64,000 nt of DNA from contig NZ_BSTD01000001.1 in assembly GCF_030269325.1 (NCBI RefSeq), positions 62,001 to 126,000 on the forward strand, read 5' to 3'. This DNA is from Amycolatopsis sp. NBRC 101858. GTDB taxonomy: Bacteria; Actinomycetota; Actinomycetes; Mycobacteriales; Pseudonocardiaceae. Below are positions 8,212-16,648 of the stretch, piece after piece (positions within the stretch are counted from its first letter, which is position 1; every line of letters starts with the position of its first letter). A program made the position numbers and the translations under genes. The notes under the pieces were generated by a model that was not told the DNA's origin, searched no databases, and was given only the letters and a program-made list of their open reading frames with translations.

Positions 8212-8964
8212 GTGACGTACTTCGCGGACCTCAGCTCGCGGCAGGTCGCGGCCCTGGCGGACGGCGGCCGCACGCCGGTGCTGCTGCTCCCCCTCGGCGC
8301 GATCGAGCCGCACGGCCCGCACGCGCCGCTGGGCACCGACCCGCTGATCTCGCGCGGGATGTGCGAGCGCGCGGCCGAGCGGCTGGCGGCCGATGACGAC
8401 GTCCACGTGCTGGTGCTGCCCGAGGTGCCCTACGGCGTGACGCGGTTCGCGGCCGGGTTCGCCGGCGGGGTCCACATCGGCGAGGAGACGCTGCACTCGC
8501 TGCTCGTCGACATCGGGGCGGCGCTGATCGGCCAGCGGCTCCGGCGGATCCTGCTGGTCAACAACCACTTCGAGCCCGCGCACCTGGTCACGCTGCGGCG
8601 TGCGGCCGAGACGCTGAACTTCGCCTACGACGGCCGCGTCGCGCTGCTCGACCTGGTCCGGCGGCGGCACGCGCAGCGGCTGACCGAGGAGTTCCGCTCG
8701 GGCGAGTGCCACGCGGGCCGCTACGAGACGTCGCTCGTGCTGGCCGACCGGCCCGAACTGGTCGACCAGCCGCTGATGCGGACGTTGCCGCACGTGCCGG
8801 TGAGTCTTGCTTCGGCTCCTTCCGATGGTGGCTTCGCCGAGATGGGGATGACCGAGGCGTACTGCGGTTCACCGGCCGAGGCGACCTCGGAAGAGGGCAT
8901 CGAGACGTTCTCGACCTTGACCGACCTGCTGGTGGAAGCGATCCGGGAGCTGGCCCGTGACTGA
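8212..8964 (+). CDS. creatininase-family amidohydrolase (candidate formylkynurenine formamidase)
   Basis: 250 aa with GTG start; a TTG three codons upstream is an alternative. The metal-binding creatininase motif PLGAIEPHGPHAPLGTD supplies Glu32, His34 and Asp43, and GECHAGRYETS matches the later HAGExETS motif. The usual NGHGGN is replaced by NNHFEPAH, so this is a divergent subfamily. The family includes creatininase, mycofactocin MftE and archaeal formamide hydrolases (ArfB type). With kynA and kynU next door and no other arylformamidase seen, deformylation of N-formylkynurenine is a reasonable proposal, unproven. The gene overlaps the CoA ligase by 8 nt. Confidence 0.82.
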   Translation: MTYFADLSSRQVAALADGGRTPVLLLPLGAIEPHGPHAPLGTDPLISRGMCERAAERLAADDDVHVLVLPEVPYGVTRFAAGFAGGVHIGEETLHSLLVDIGAALIGQRLRRILLVNNHFEPAHLVTLRRAAETLNFAYDGRVALLDLVRRRHAQRLTEEFRSGECHAGRYETSLVLADRPELVDQPLMRTLPHVPVSLASAPSDGGFAEMGMTEAYCGSPAEATSEEGIETFSTLTDLLVEAIRELARD

Positions 8965-10468
8965 GCCGTTCAACCTCGCCACGCACTTCCTCGACCGGCA
9001 CGTGGCTTCGGGGCGGGGCGATCGGACCGCCCTGGTCGTCGGGGATCGGTCGGTGAGTTACGCGGAACTCGCGCGGCTGGCCAACCGCGTCGGCAACGTG
9101 CTGCTCGACGCCGGGGTCCGAAGAGGACAGCGCGTGCTGCTGGCGTTGAGCGACGGCGACGAGTTCGTCGCGACCTGGTACGGCGCGCAGAAGATCGGCG
9201 CGGTCACCGCCGAGGTCTACCCGTTCCTGCAGCCCAAGGACTACGCGTACTACCTCGGCTACACCGAGGCCGTCGCGGTGATCGCGGACGCCGTCACGCT
9301 GCCCGCTCTTCGCGAGGCGGGCGCTACCGGGCTCTTGGTCACCGGGGTGCCCGAAGACGAGCTGCTGCCGGGCGAACGTCCCTTCCGGTCCCTCGTGGAC
9401 GCGGCGCCGGACGCTTTGGAAGCCGCACCGACCACTGTGGACGATGTCGGGATCTGGAAGTTCACCACGGGCAGCACCGGCGCGCCCAAGGCGTGCGTAC
9501 ATCCCTTGCGCAGTGCGAAAGAGAGCTTCGAGCGGTACGCCGTCCAGGTGCTCGGGCTGCAGGAAGACGACCGCGTGCTCGCCGTGCCCAAGCTGTTCTT
9601 CGGCTATGCGCGCGACCTGGTGGCGCTGTTCCCGTTCGGCGTCGGCGCGGCCGGGATCGCCTTCCCCGAGCGCAGCACGGCGGACCTGATGTTCGAACTG
9701 ATCGCGCGATACCGCCCAACGGTGCTGGTGAACGTGCCGACGATGATGAGCGCGATGGTCGCGCACCCGGACGCGGCGGCGCAGGACCTGAGCTGCCTGC
9801 GGATGACGACGTCGGCCGGCGAGGCGCTGCCGCCGGAGCTGCACCGGAAGTGGGACGCGATGTTCGGGGTGCCGGTGGTCGACGGGATCGGCTCGTCCGA
9901 GGCGTACCACATCTACCTGTCGAACCGCCCGGGCTCGGCGCGGCCCGGAACGCTCGGCACCGAGGTGCCCGGCTACCACGCGCAGGTTGTCGACGAACTC
10001 GGGAATCCGCTGCCCGACGGGGAAATCGGGCCGCTGCGGGTCACCGGGCCGACGATCGCACTGGAGTACTTCGGCGACGCCGAGAAATCGGCGCGGACGT
10101 TCGATGGCGACACACTGACGTCCGGTGACCTCTTCAGCCGTTCCGACGGGTTCTTCCGGCACCACGGCCGGGCGGACGCGCTGCTCAAGGTCGGCGGGGT
10201 GTTCGTCGCGCCCGGCGAGATCGAGGACTGCCTGCTCGGGCACCCTTCGGTGGTCGACTGCGCGGTGGTCGGCCAGGACGTCGGCGGCCTCATCGTGCCG
10301 CGCGCGTACGTGGTGGTGCGCGCCCCGGTGACCGCGGACGAGCTGAAGAACCACGCGAAAGCCCGGCTGGCCAAGCACAAGTATCCCCGCGAAGTGGTGT
10401 TCATGACGGAACTTCCCCGCACGGCCAACGGAAAGCTCGACCGGCGTGCCCTGGCGGGCCGGTCGTGA
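8957..10468 (+). CDS. benzoate/2-aminobenzoate-CoA ligase family protein
   Basis: 503 aa ANL-superfamily adenylating enzyme. P-loop FTTGSTGAPKA at residues 169-179, aromatic-acid pocket region FFGYARDLVALFPFG, the A5-type GIGSSEAYHIY and a C-terminal LPRTANGKLDR with the catalytic Lys. Overall it resembles benzoate-CoA and anthranilate-CoA ligases. In this operon it would activate the anthranilate made by kynureninase to anthraniloyl-CoA. GTG start inside the end of the creatininase-family gene; overlaps the SDR gene by 4 nt. Confidence 0.88.
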   Translation: MTEPFNLATHFLDRHVASGRGDRTALVVGDRSVSYAELARLANRVGNVLLDAGVRRGQRVLLALSDGDEFVATWYGAQKIGAVTAEVYPFLQPKDYAYYLGYTEAVAVIADAVTLPALREAGATGLLVTGVPEDELLPGERPFRSLVDAAPDALEAAPTTVDDVGIWKFTTGSTGAPKACVHPLRSAKESFERYAVQVLGLQEDDRVLAVPKLFFGYARDLVALFPFGVGAAGIAFPERSTADLMFELIARYRPTVLVNVPTMMSAMVAHPDAAAQDLSCLRMTTSAGEALPPELHRKWDAMFGVPVVDGIGSSEAYHIYLSNRPGSARPGTLGTEVPGYHAQVVDELGNPLPDGEIGPLRVTGPTIALEYFGDAEKSARTFDGDTLTSGDLFSRSDGFFRHHGRADALLKVGGVFVAPGEIEDCLLGHPSVVDCAVVGQDVGGLIVPRAYVVVRAPVTADELKNHAKARLAKHKYPREVVFMTELPRTANGKLDRRALAGRS

Positions 10469-11157
10469 GCCGCCTGGTCGTGGTCACCGGCGGCACCCGC
10501 GGCATCGGCGCGGCGATCGCCGCCCGGTTCGCCGCCTCCGGAGACACCGTGCTCGCGCCGGGTCGCGCCGAATGCGACGTCACCGACGAGGACGCCGTCG
10601 CGGCCTACTTCGCGGCGGCGGGCCCGGTGGACGTGCTGGTGAACAACGCCGGGATTTCTTCGAGCGCCCCGCTTTCGAAGACTTCGCTGGACGACTGGCG
10701 GGCGCAGATCGAGGTCAACGCGACCGGCGCGTTCCTGTGCACCCGCGCGGTGCTGCCGGGGATGCGCTCGCGGGACCGCGGCCGGATCGTCACGGTGGCG
10801 TCGACGGCGTCGCACGTCGGCTACCGCTACACGGCCGGGTACACGGCGTCGAAGCACGCGGCGGCCGGGCTGATGCGGGCGGTCGCGGCGGAGCTGGCCG
10901 GCACCGGCGTCACGGCGAACGCGGTCTGCCCGGCGTTCGTCCGCACGGACATGACGGCGACTTCGGTGGCGCGGATCCAGGAGCGCACCGGGCGTTCCGT
11001 GGACGACGCGGAGTCGGCGCTGGCGGCGGCGTCCCCGCTCGGCCGGCTCCTGGAACCTTCGGAGGTGGCGTTCGCCGTCTCCTTCCTGGCGGCACCCGAA
11101 GCCGCCGCGATCAACGGCCAGACCCTCGTACTCGACGGCGGAGGAATCCAGACATGA
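10465..11157 (+). CDS. SDR-family oxidoreductase of the aryl-CoA operon
   Basis: 230 aa classical short-chain dehydrogenase. Cofactor motif TGGTRGIG (residues 8-15), NNAG, the catalytic Ser in TVASTASH, and Tyr/Lys in YTASK; PAFVRTDM follows. The acidic residue after the second strand is replaced by GRAE, so NAD/NADP preference is unclear. Its place between an aryl-CoA ligase and a crotonase suggests it oxidises or reduces a ring-derived hydroxyacyl/ketoacyl-CoA. GTG start overlapping the ligase stop. Confidence 0.88.
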   Translation: MSRLVVVTGGTRGIGAAIAARFAASGDTVLAPGRAECDVTDEDAVAAYFAAAGPVDVLVNNAGISSSAPLSKTSLDDWRAQIEVNATGAFLCTRAVLPGMRSRDRGRIVTVASTASHVGYRYTAGYTASKHAAAGLMRAVAAELAGTGVTANAVCPAFVRTDMTATSVARIQERTGRSVDDAESALAAASPLGRLLEPSEVAFAVSFLAAPEAAAINGQTLVLDGGGIQT

Positions 11158-11981
11158 GCCCGTTCCGCGCGACCGCACCGCTGACGAAGGAGTGGGACCA
11201 CTTCGGGTTCTCGGTGGACGACGGCGTCGCCACGGTGACGTTCACCCGGCCGGAGAAGCTGAACGCGCTGACGTTCGACGTCTACGCCGACCTGCGGGAC
11301 CTGGTGCTGGAGCTGCCGCAGCACGAGGACGTGCGGGTGCTGGTGATCACCGGGCAGGGCCGCGGGTTCTGCTCCGGCGGCGACGTCGAGGAGATCATCG
11401 GCGAGCTGCAGAAGTTCGAGACGGCCCAGCTGCTGGAGTTCACCCGCATGACGGGCGCGGTGGTGAAGGCGCTGCGCGAATGCCCGCTGCCGGTGATCGC
11501 GGCGGTCAACGGCGTCGCGGCGGGCGCGGGCTCGGTGATCGCCCTGGCGAGCGACTTCCGGCTGCTGGCGGAGTCGGCGAAGTTCGCGTTCCTGTTCACG
11601 AAGGTGGGCTTGGCGGGGGCCGACATGGGTTCGGCATATCTTTTGCCGCGGCTGGTGGGCTTGGGGCGCGCAACGGAACTGCTGATCCTGGGCGACAAGC
11701 TGCCGGCCGCCCGGGCGCTGGAGATCGGGCTGGCTTCGCAGGTGGTGCCGGATGCCGACTTGCCTTCTGTCGCTACGGCCTTGGCCCGACGGCTGGCGGA
11801 CGGCCCGGCGCTGGCGTACGCGACTACGAAGGTGCTGCTGACGCGCGAGCTGGACATGGACCTGGGCAGTGCGATCGAGCTGGAAGCGATGACCCAGGCC
11901 CTGCTGATGACGGCAAAGGACCACAAGGAGTTCTACGCGGCGTGGTCCGCGGGCCGCGAGCCACGCTGGACCGGGCGCTAG
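11154..11981 (+). CDS. enoyl-CoA hydratase/isomerase (crotonase) family protein
   Basis: 275 aa. Crotonase core: GFCSGGDVEEI oxyanion-hole region, GVAAGAGSVIALASD and LPRLVGLGRATEL. The two Glu residues used by classical hydratases are absent: the usual GGGCE is AGAGS and the PEI segment is FTKVGLAGADMG. The Asp in that last motif resembles PaaG-type isomerases (KIGLVPDSGG), so isomerisation or ring chemistry is more likely than plain hydration. ATG overlaps the end of the SDR gene by 4 nt; last gene of the rightward operon, overlapping the convergent SMP-30 gene by 4 nt. Confidence 0.87.
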   Translation: MSPFRATAPLTKEWDHFGFSVDDGVATVTFTRPEKLNALTFDVYADLRDLVLELPQHEDVRVLVITGQGRGFCSGGDVEEIIGELQKFETAQLLEFTRMTGAVVKALRECPLPVIAAVNGVAAGAGSVIALASDFRLLAESAKFAFLFTKVGLAGADMGSAYLLPRLVGLGRATELLILGDKLPAARALEIGLASQVVPDADLPSVATALARRLADGPALAYATTKVLLTRELDMDLGSAIELEAMTQALLMTAKDHKEFYAAWSAGREPRWTGR

Positions 11982-12889
11982 AGCCGGGTCACCGCGATCG
12001 CGTCCTCCTCCAGCGAACCGAAGTACAGCTTCCCCTGCCACTCGCGCACGCCCACCAGCATGTGGAAGCCGTCGATCTCGCCGCGGAACTCTCGCTCCAC
12101 CTTGCCGTCCGGGGACACCCCCAGGACGCCGACCTCGCGGCCCGGGCTCGGCTGCAGGGACGTCGGGAGCGCCCGGACGCCGGCTCGCAGGAACGCCGGC
12201 AGGCGGCGGACCACGTCCAGGGCCGGCACGCGTGGGGATGCCTGGGTGATCCAGATCAGCCCGTCCGAGCCCGTCGAAATGTTGTCCGGGAAGCCCCACA
12301 GGTTCTCGATCAAAGGATCGACGTGACCGTCCGAAAGGCGGACGCGGGACACGCTGAACGCGCCCGTCTCCGCCACCGCCACGAACGACTCGTCCGGGGG
12401 CAGCGCCACTCCGTTGGCGAACTGGAGGCCGTCCAGGAGCAGGTCGATCGAGCCGTCCGGGGAGCGCCGGAGGAGCCTGCCGCCGCCCGTCTGCTCGATC
12501 AGGTCGTCGCGCCAGTTGTCGATGCCGAAGCGGCGGGACGAGTCCGTGAAGTACACCGTCCCGTCGGCCGCCACCGCCGCGTTGTTGCAAAACACGAAGT
12601 CGAGACCCAACGCGGACGTCGCCAGGACCGAAGGCGTGCCGCCCGACAGCGGCACCACCAAGAGCCCGGCCCGCGCGTCGCAGATCAGCAGCTCGTCCTC
12701 GCCGTACAGCTCCAGCCCGAGCGGCCGCCCGCCCGTGTCGGCGATGACGTCGATGCGCCGGCCGTCCGGCGACACGCGCAGGATGCGCCCGTCGTCGACG
12801 CCGGCGTAGATCCGGCCTTCGCCGTCGACCACGACGTCTTCCGGGCCGTGCCCGTTGACCGGGATGACCGTGACCTCGCCGAACCGCAT
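11978..12889 (-). CDS. SMP-30/gluconolactonase (strictosidine-synthase-like) family protein
   Basis: 303 aa six-bladed beta-propeller. Repeated blade motifs such as PEDVVVDGEGRIYAGVDDG, NNAAVAADGTVYFTDSS, QFANGVALPPDES and FPDNISTGSDGLIWIT are typical of the SMP-30/LRE superfamily, which contains lactonases and strictosidine-synthase-like proteins. No signal peptide. Substrate unknown. It sits 10 nt downstream of the histidine phosphatase gene, so the two are probably cotranscribed. Confidence 0.85.
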   Translation of the reverse strand: MRFGEVTVIPVNGHGPEDVVVDGEGRIYAGVDDGRILRVSPDGRRIDVIADTGGRPLGLELYGEDELLICDARAGLLVVPLSGGTPSVLATSALGLDFVFCNNAAVAADGTVYFTDSSRRFGIDNWRDDLIEQTGGGRLLRRSPDGSIDLLLDGLQFANGVALPPDESFVAVAETGAFSVSRVRLSDGHVDPLIENLWGFPDNISTGSDGLIWITQASPRVPALDVVRRLPAFLRAGVRALPTSLQPSPGREVGVLGVSPDGKVEREFRGEIDGFHMLVGVREWQGKLYFGSLEEDAIAVTRL

Positions 12890-12899
12890 CGGACGTCTC

Positions 12900-13556
12900 C
12901 TACCGGTAGGTCAGCAGCGAAGCCGCTTCGGCCTCGAAGTGCGGGTGTTCGTTGAAGGACAGCATAGTGACGCCGCCGCGGCCGGACACCAGCTTCGTGA
13001 TGCCGCCGTTGACCGTGACGCGGTTGAGCTTGAGCAGCCCGGTTTCGGGGGTTCCCATCAGCAGGCCGCAGATCGTGGCGATCACGCCGCCGGAGGTGAA
13101 CACGACCGCGTGCTCGCCCTTGCCCAGCGACGCCACCAGGTCCGTGAGGCCTTCGCGGCAGCGCGCGAGGAACGCGGGCCACGTCTCGGCGCACGGACCG
13201 CCGTCGCCCGCCGAAATCCACGCCGTCAGCGCCGCGTCCAGAAGCCCCTGGTACGCACGGGAATCCTCCTGCGGCGCGCCTCCGGCGTGGTGCCGCGCGA
13301 TGTCGACGTGGTCGTACTCGTTCCAGCGCGGGTCCTCGACGACCGGGACGTCGGTGCCGACGACCTTGAGCGCCGTCGCCGCGGTGTCCCGCTGCCGCGC
13401 GAGCGTTCCCGACCGGACCTGGCTGAAGGAGACGCTGCGCCGCAACAGTTCCGCACCGACCACAGTGGACTGCTCGAAGCCGCGCGGCGACAGCGCGTCG
13501 TAGTCCTCCGCGCCGAACGACGCCTGCCCGTGCCGGACCAGGTAGATCGCGCCCAC
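12900..13556 (-). CDS. histidine phosphatase family protein
   Basis: 218 aa phosphoglycerate-mutase-like fold. The catalytic motif LVRHGQASFG lies at residues 6-15, the second Arg in SGTLARQRDTAA, and the second catalytic His in VVFTSGGVIAT is replaced by Gly/Gly in the place where SHGG is normal, which may reduce activity. Immediately follows the phosphotransferase gene (no gap) in a four-gene leftward operon. Confidence 0.83.
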   Translation of the reverse strand: MGAIYLVRHGQASFGAEDYDALSPRGFEQSTVVGAELLRRSVSFSQVRSGTLARQRDTAATALKVVGTDVPVVEDPRWNEYDHVDIARHHAGGAPQEDSRAYQGLLDAALTAWISAGDGGPCAETWPAFLARCREGLTDLVASLGKGEHAVVFTSGGVIATICGLLMGTPETGLLKLNRVTVNGGITKLVSGRGGVTMLSFNEHPHFEAEAASLLTYR

Positions 13557-14612
13557 TCAGACCCTCCCCTTCGCGATGATCTCCCGGCAGCGCCAGTCGA
13601 GGTAGCCGACGAACTGCCAGAAGTCCTTGAACGCCGGGTTGCGGGTGGCGCCGTCGTGGTAGCGGCGGTACAGCTGCTGCAGCACCGCGGCGAGCCGGAA
13701 CAGGCCGTAGACCTCGTAGAACCGCCAGTCGTCGATGGAAAGCCCGGTCTTCTCGGCGTACCGCGCGACGAACTCCTCGCGCGTGAACGTCCCGGGCAGG
13801 TGCGTCGGCTGGCGGCGGCTCGCCTGCATGACGTCGTCGTCATCGGCCTGGACCCAGTAGGCGAGCATGCTGCCCAGCTCCATCAGCGGGTCGCCGAGCG
13901 TGGCCATCTCCCAATCCAGGACGCCGGTGATGTTCAGCGTCTCCGGGCCGTCGAGGACCAGGTTGTCGAGGCGGTAGTCGTTGTGGATCAGGCAGATCTT
14001 GACCTCGGCTGGCTGGTTCTCGGCCAGCCACGTGCGGACCTCGGCGAAGTCGCCGACGTTGTCCGTGCGCGCCGCGACGTACCGGTCCGACCAGCCGCGG
14101 ATCTGCCGTTCGACGTACCCCGCGCCCTTGCCGAGGTCGGCCAGCCCGGCCTTCTCGACGTCGACGGCGTGCAGGTCGACGAGCCGGTCGACGACCTTGC
14201 CGGACAGCGCCCGCGCCTGCTCCGGGGTCAGCGTCATGCCCTCGGGGAGGTCGCCGCGCAGGATCAGGCCGTCGAGCTTCTCCATGACGTAGAAGTCGCC
14301 GCCGAGCACGGCCGGGTCGTCGCCGAACGCCAGCATCCGCGGCACGTACGGGAACACCGGCCGCAGCGCGTGCTGCACCCGGTACTCGCGCCGCATGTCG
14401 TGCGCGGACGCCGCCTTGTGGCCGGCGGGCGGGCGGCGCAGGATCAGCTCGCGGTCCGGGTAGGTCAGCAGGTACGTCAGGTTCGACGCGCCACCGGGGA
14501 ACTGCCGGACGCTCGGCGGCTCGTCGCCGAGGCCCTCGACCCGCGCGGCCAGCCAGGCGTGCACCGCGGCGGCGTCGAAGGCGTCTTCCTCACGCACCTC
14601 GACGGTGGTCAC
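13557..14612 (-). CDS. aminoglycoside-phosphotransferase-fold kinase (ACAD10-like)
   Basis: 351 aa. APH fold: QFPGGASNLTYLL glycine-rich region, RRPPAG, Brenner motif CLIHNDYRLDN with catalytic Asp, and ITGVLDWEMATLGDP with the metal Asp. These sequences match the family found fused to or beside acyl-CoA dehydrogenases (ACAD10/11), which phosphorylate hydroxyacyl-CoAs. GTG start overlaps the SDR stop by 4 nt, so the two are coupled; hydroxyacyl-CoA handling is plausible. Confidence 0.85.
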   Translation of the reverse strand: MTTVEVREEDAFDAAAVHAWLAARVEGLGDEPPSVRQFPGGASNLTYLLTYPDRELILRRPPAGHKAASAHDMRREYRVQHALRPVFPYVPRMLAFGDDPAVLGGDFYVMEKLDGLILRGDLPEGMTLTPEQARALSGKVVDRLVDLHAVDVEKAGLADLGKGAGYVERQIRGWSDRYVAARTDNVGDFAEVRTWLAENQPAEVKICLIHNDYRLDNLVLDGPETLNITGVLDWEMATLGDPLMELGSMLAYWVQADDDDVMQASRRQPTHLPGTFTREEFVARYAEKTGLSIDDWRFYEVYGLFRLAAVLQQLYRRYHDGATRNPAFKDFWQFVGYLDWRCREIIAKGRV

Positions 14613-15361
14613 GCGAACCTCCGCAGGATCGAGGCCGGCACCACGCGCATCGCGAGGCTCAGCGGCACCCACGGCCACGCCGGGACGTAGGCTCGCGCCC
14701 GCTCGGCCTCGACCGCCTTGACCAGCGCCCGCGCGCCGCTCTCGGCCTTGGCCAGCAACGGGTTCCGGCCGATCCGGTCGTTCATCTCCGACTCGATGTA
14801 GCCGGGCCGGATGTCGGTGACGGTGATGCCCTTGCGCTTGAGCTCCAGCCGGGTGCCGTCGACGAACGCCGAGATCCCGGCCTTCGACGCGGCGTACGCG
14901 GTGAGGTTGCCCGGCAGGCCGCGGATGGCGCTGAACGACGACACGACGGCGAGGTGCCCGGCGCCCTGCGCGCGGAAGATCCCGGCGGCGGCCTCGATCT
15001 GGGCGGCGGCCGCGACGAAGTTGACCTCGAGGGTCTGCCGGTTGGCGTCGAACCGGCCCTTCCCGACCGGCTGGCCCTTCCCGAGCCCGGCGTTCACTAT
15101 CACCCGGTCGAGGGACCCCAGCTCGGCGCGGAACTCCTCGAAGACGGTGAAGACGCTGTCGTGGTCGGTGACGTCGAGCTTGCGCGTGACGACCGTGATC
15201 CCGGGGTGCGCCGCGGTCAGGTCGGCCGCCAGCTTCTCGAGCCGGTCGGTGCGCCGCGCGCACAACGCCAGGTTGCGCCCCTTGGCGGCGAACCGGCGGG
15301 CCATGCCTTCGCCCAAACCGCTGCTCGCGCCGGTGATCAGGATGTTCTTCCGGACCGTCAT
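14609..15361 (-). CDS. SDR-family oxidoreductase
   Basis: 250 aa classical SDR. TGASSGLGEG (residues 10-19), NAG-type VNAGLGKG, Ser in VVSSFSA, Tyr/Lys in YAASKAG, and RPGYIESEM. RRTDRLEKLA after the second strand suggests NADP(H). First gene of the leftward operon with phosphotransferase, histidine phosphatase and SMP-30 protein. The 5' region carries a long hairpin at 15389-15430. Confidence 0.87.
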   Translation of the reverse strand: MTVRKNILITGASSGLGEGMARRFAAKGRNLALCARRTDRLEKLAADLTAAHPGITVVTRKLDVTDHDSVFTVFEEFRAELGSLDRVIVNAGLGKGQPVGKGRFDANRQTLEVNFVAAAAQIEAAAGIFRAQGAGHLAVVSSFSAIRGLPGNLTAYAASKAGISAFVDGTRLELKRKGITVTDIRPGYIESEMNDRIGRNPLLAKAESGARALVKAVEAERARAYVPAWPWVPLSLAMRVVPASILRRFA

Positions 15362-15388
15362 GGACGGGATGCTACCCGGAAGTAATAA

Positions 15389-15430
15389 GACCGGTGGCCC
15401 GGCGCTGGGGGCGTCGCCGGGCCACCGGTC
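15389..15430 (-). other. perfect 16-bp hairpin upstream of the SDR operon
   Basis: GACCGGTGGCCCGGCG pairs perfectly with CGCCGGGCCACCGGTC across a 10-nt loop. Read on the minus strand it is followed by TTATTACTT, so it looks like an intrinsic terminator placed 28 nt before the SDR start. It could insulate the operon from upstream transcription or act as an attenuator in a leader RNA. Confidence 0.6.
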
Positions 15431-15664
15431 ATCGCGCGGCCGCCCGGCCGGTCGCACAACGCGGCCGGGTGAGCCGGAGCCGTTGTCCACGGCTGTCGCC
15501 CGCTCCCGGATGGGCCGTGAGGGGGAGGCGGAGCCACCGGCGCGGGCAAGTCATACAAGCGCGTCCGCCCAGGCCGGGGCAATGGTTCACAGTTGCCAGT
15601 ACTAGCCCGTTCGCCCGAGTGGACGCCGCGTCCCCGGCCACCGGCCACCTCGGCCGACGGGCTG
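15431..15664. other. gene-free interval
   Basis: Part of a 366-nt gap between divergent genes. Apart from the hairpin on its left and the repeated 16-mer on its right I see no convincing ORF, tRNA or riboswitch. A slightly AT-richer patch around 15590-15605 (CACAGTTGCCAGTACTAG) could hold a promoter. Confidence 0.4.
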
Positions 15665-15680
15665 GCGGACACTGCTAACG
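15665..15680 (+). promoter_or_regulatory. promoter-like 16-mer shared with the right edge of the window
   Basis: GCGGACACTGCTAACG lies 48 nt before the HTH regulator start and recurs exactly at 63962-63977. The TGCTAACG part resembles an extended -10 element. The match continues loosely (GCACC follows within a few bases in both). Confidence 0.45.
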
Positions 15681-15727
15681 TGCACCGTGTCGGGGATCGT
15701 CGGGGGACGTTACGGGGCGGGTCGGCA

Positions 15728-16648
15728 ATGGCGGGCAGCACGGCGGGCGGTCAGCAGGGTGAGCGCACCGCGTTCGCCACCCACCTGCGCGCGGCGATCG
15801 CGACCAGCGGGCTCTCCCTCGACCGGATCCAGGCGCGGCTGCGCGCCCGCGGCGTCGTCGTCAGCGTCACCGCCCTCAGTTATTGGCAGTCCGGCAAGCG
15901 CCAGCCCGAGCGGCAGAGCTCGCTCTCGGCCGTCCGCACGCTGGAAGAAATCCTCGACGTCCCCGCCGGGTCCCTGCTCGGGCTGCTGCCGCCGCCCCGG
16001 CCCCGCGGTGGTGCCGGGAAGCGCCAGGCGGGCGGCGAGCCCCTGACGTTCCCCCTCGAAACGCTCCAGCCGCTGCTGGACAAGGTCGGCGCGCCGGACG
16101 CCCTCGAGCGCCAGCACCCGCTCAAGCTGGTCGGGCTGCACGACCTGTGCGAAATCGCCGCGGACGGCGGCCAGCGCGCGGTCACCGCGCGGGCGGTGTT
16201 CCAGGCCGGCGCGGACGGCCAGGACCGCTGGCTGCTCGTCTACACCCAGGACGACCCGGCCGCCGGCGCGCCGGAGCTGCACGCGGTGCGCAACTGCCGG
16301 GTCGGGCGCGCCGAGACCGACGAGGCGCACGGCCTGATCGTCGCCGAGCTGATCTTCGACCAGCCGATCGACCGCGGCGAGACGCACCTGATCGAGTACA
16401 CGCTGACCAACGGCGGGCCGCCGTACCCGGAGTGCCGCAACACGTACTACCGCGAGTTCCGGCGCCCGGTGCGGGAGTACCTGCTGGAGGTCCGGTTCGC
16501 CCCGGGCACGGCCCCCGAGCGCTGCTGGCAGTACGCCCGCAACGGCGCAACCGGCACCCGCCGCCAGCTCAAGCTCGACGGCGGCGACGGCGTGCACGCG
16601 GTGGCGCTGGACTTCGGCCCCGGCGTCTTCGGCATCGACTGGGACTGA
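15728..16648 (+). CDS. HTH regulator with conserved C-terminal beta domain (copy 1)
   Basis: 306 aa. Residues about 15-85 form an XRE-like helix-turn-helix (GLSLDRIQARLRARG, VSVTALSYWQSGKRQPE, then LEEILDVPAGSLLGLLP). The C-terminal 190 residues are an uncharacterised domain ending in GVFGIDWD. The same architecture occurs at 38218-39150, including the GLSLxxxQxRxxxRG, LSYWxxGxRxPE and PGVxGxxW motifs, so these are paralogs. No ligand or target is known. The gene faces the large STAND/LuxR regulator with a 21-bp inverted array between them. Confidence 0.8.
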   Translation: MAGSTAGGQQGERTAFATHLRAAIATSGLSLDRIQARLRARGVVVSVTALSYWQSGKRQPERQSSLSAVRTLEEILDVPAGSLLGLLPPPRPRGGAGKRQAGGEPLTFPLETLQPLLDKVGAPDALERQHPLKLVGLHDLCEIAADGGQRAVTARAVFQAGADGQDRWLLVYTQDDPAAGAPELHAVRNCRVGRAETDEAHGLIVAELIFDQPIDRGETHLIEYTLTNGGPPYPECRNTYYREFRRPVREYLLEVRFAPGTAPERCWQYARNGATGTRRQLKLDGGDGVHAVALDFGPGVFGIDWD

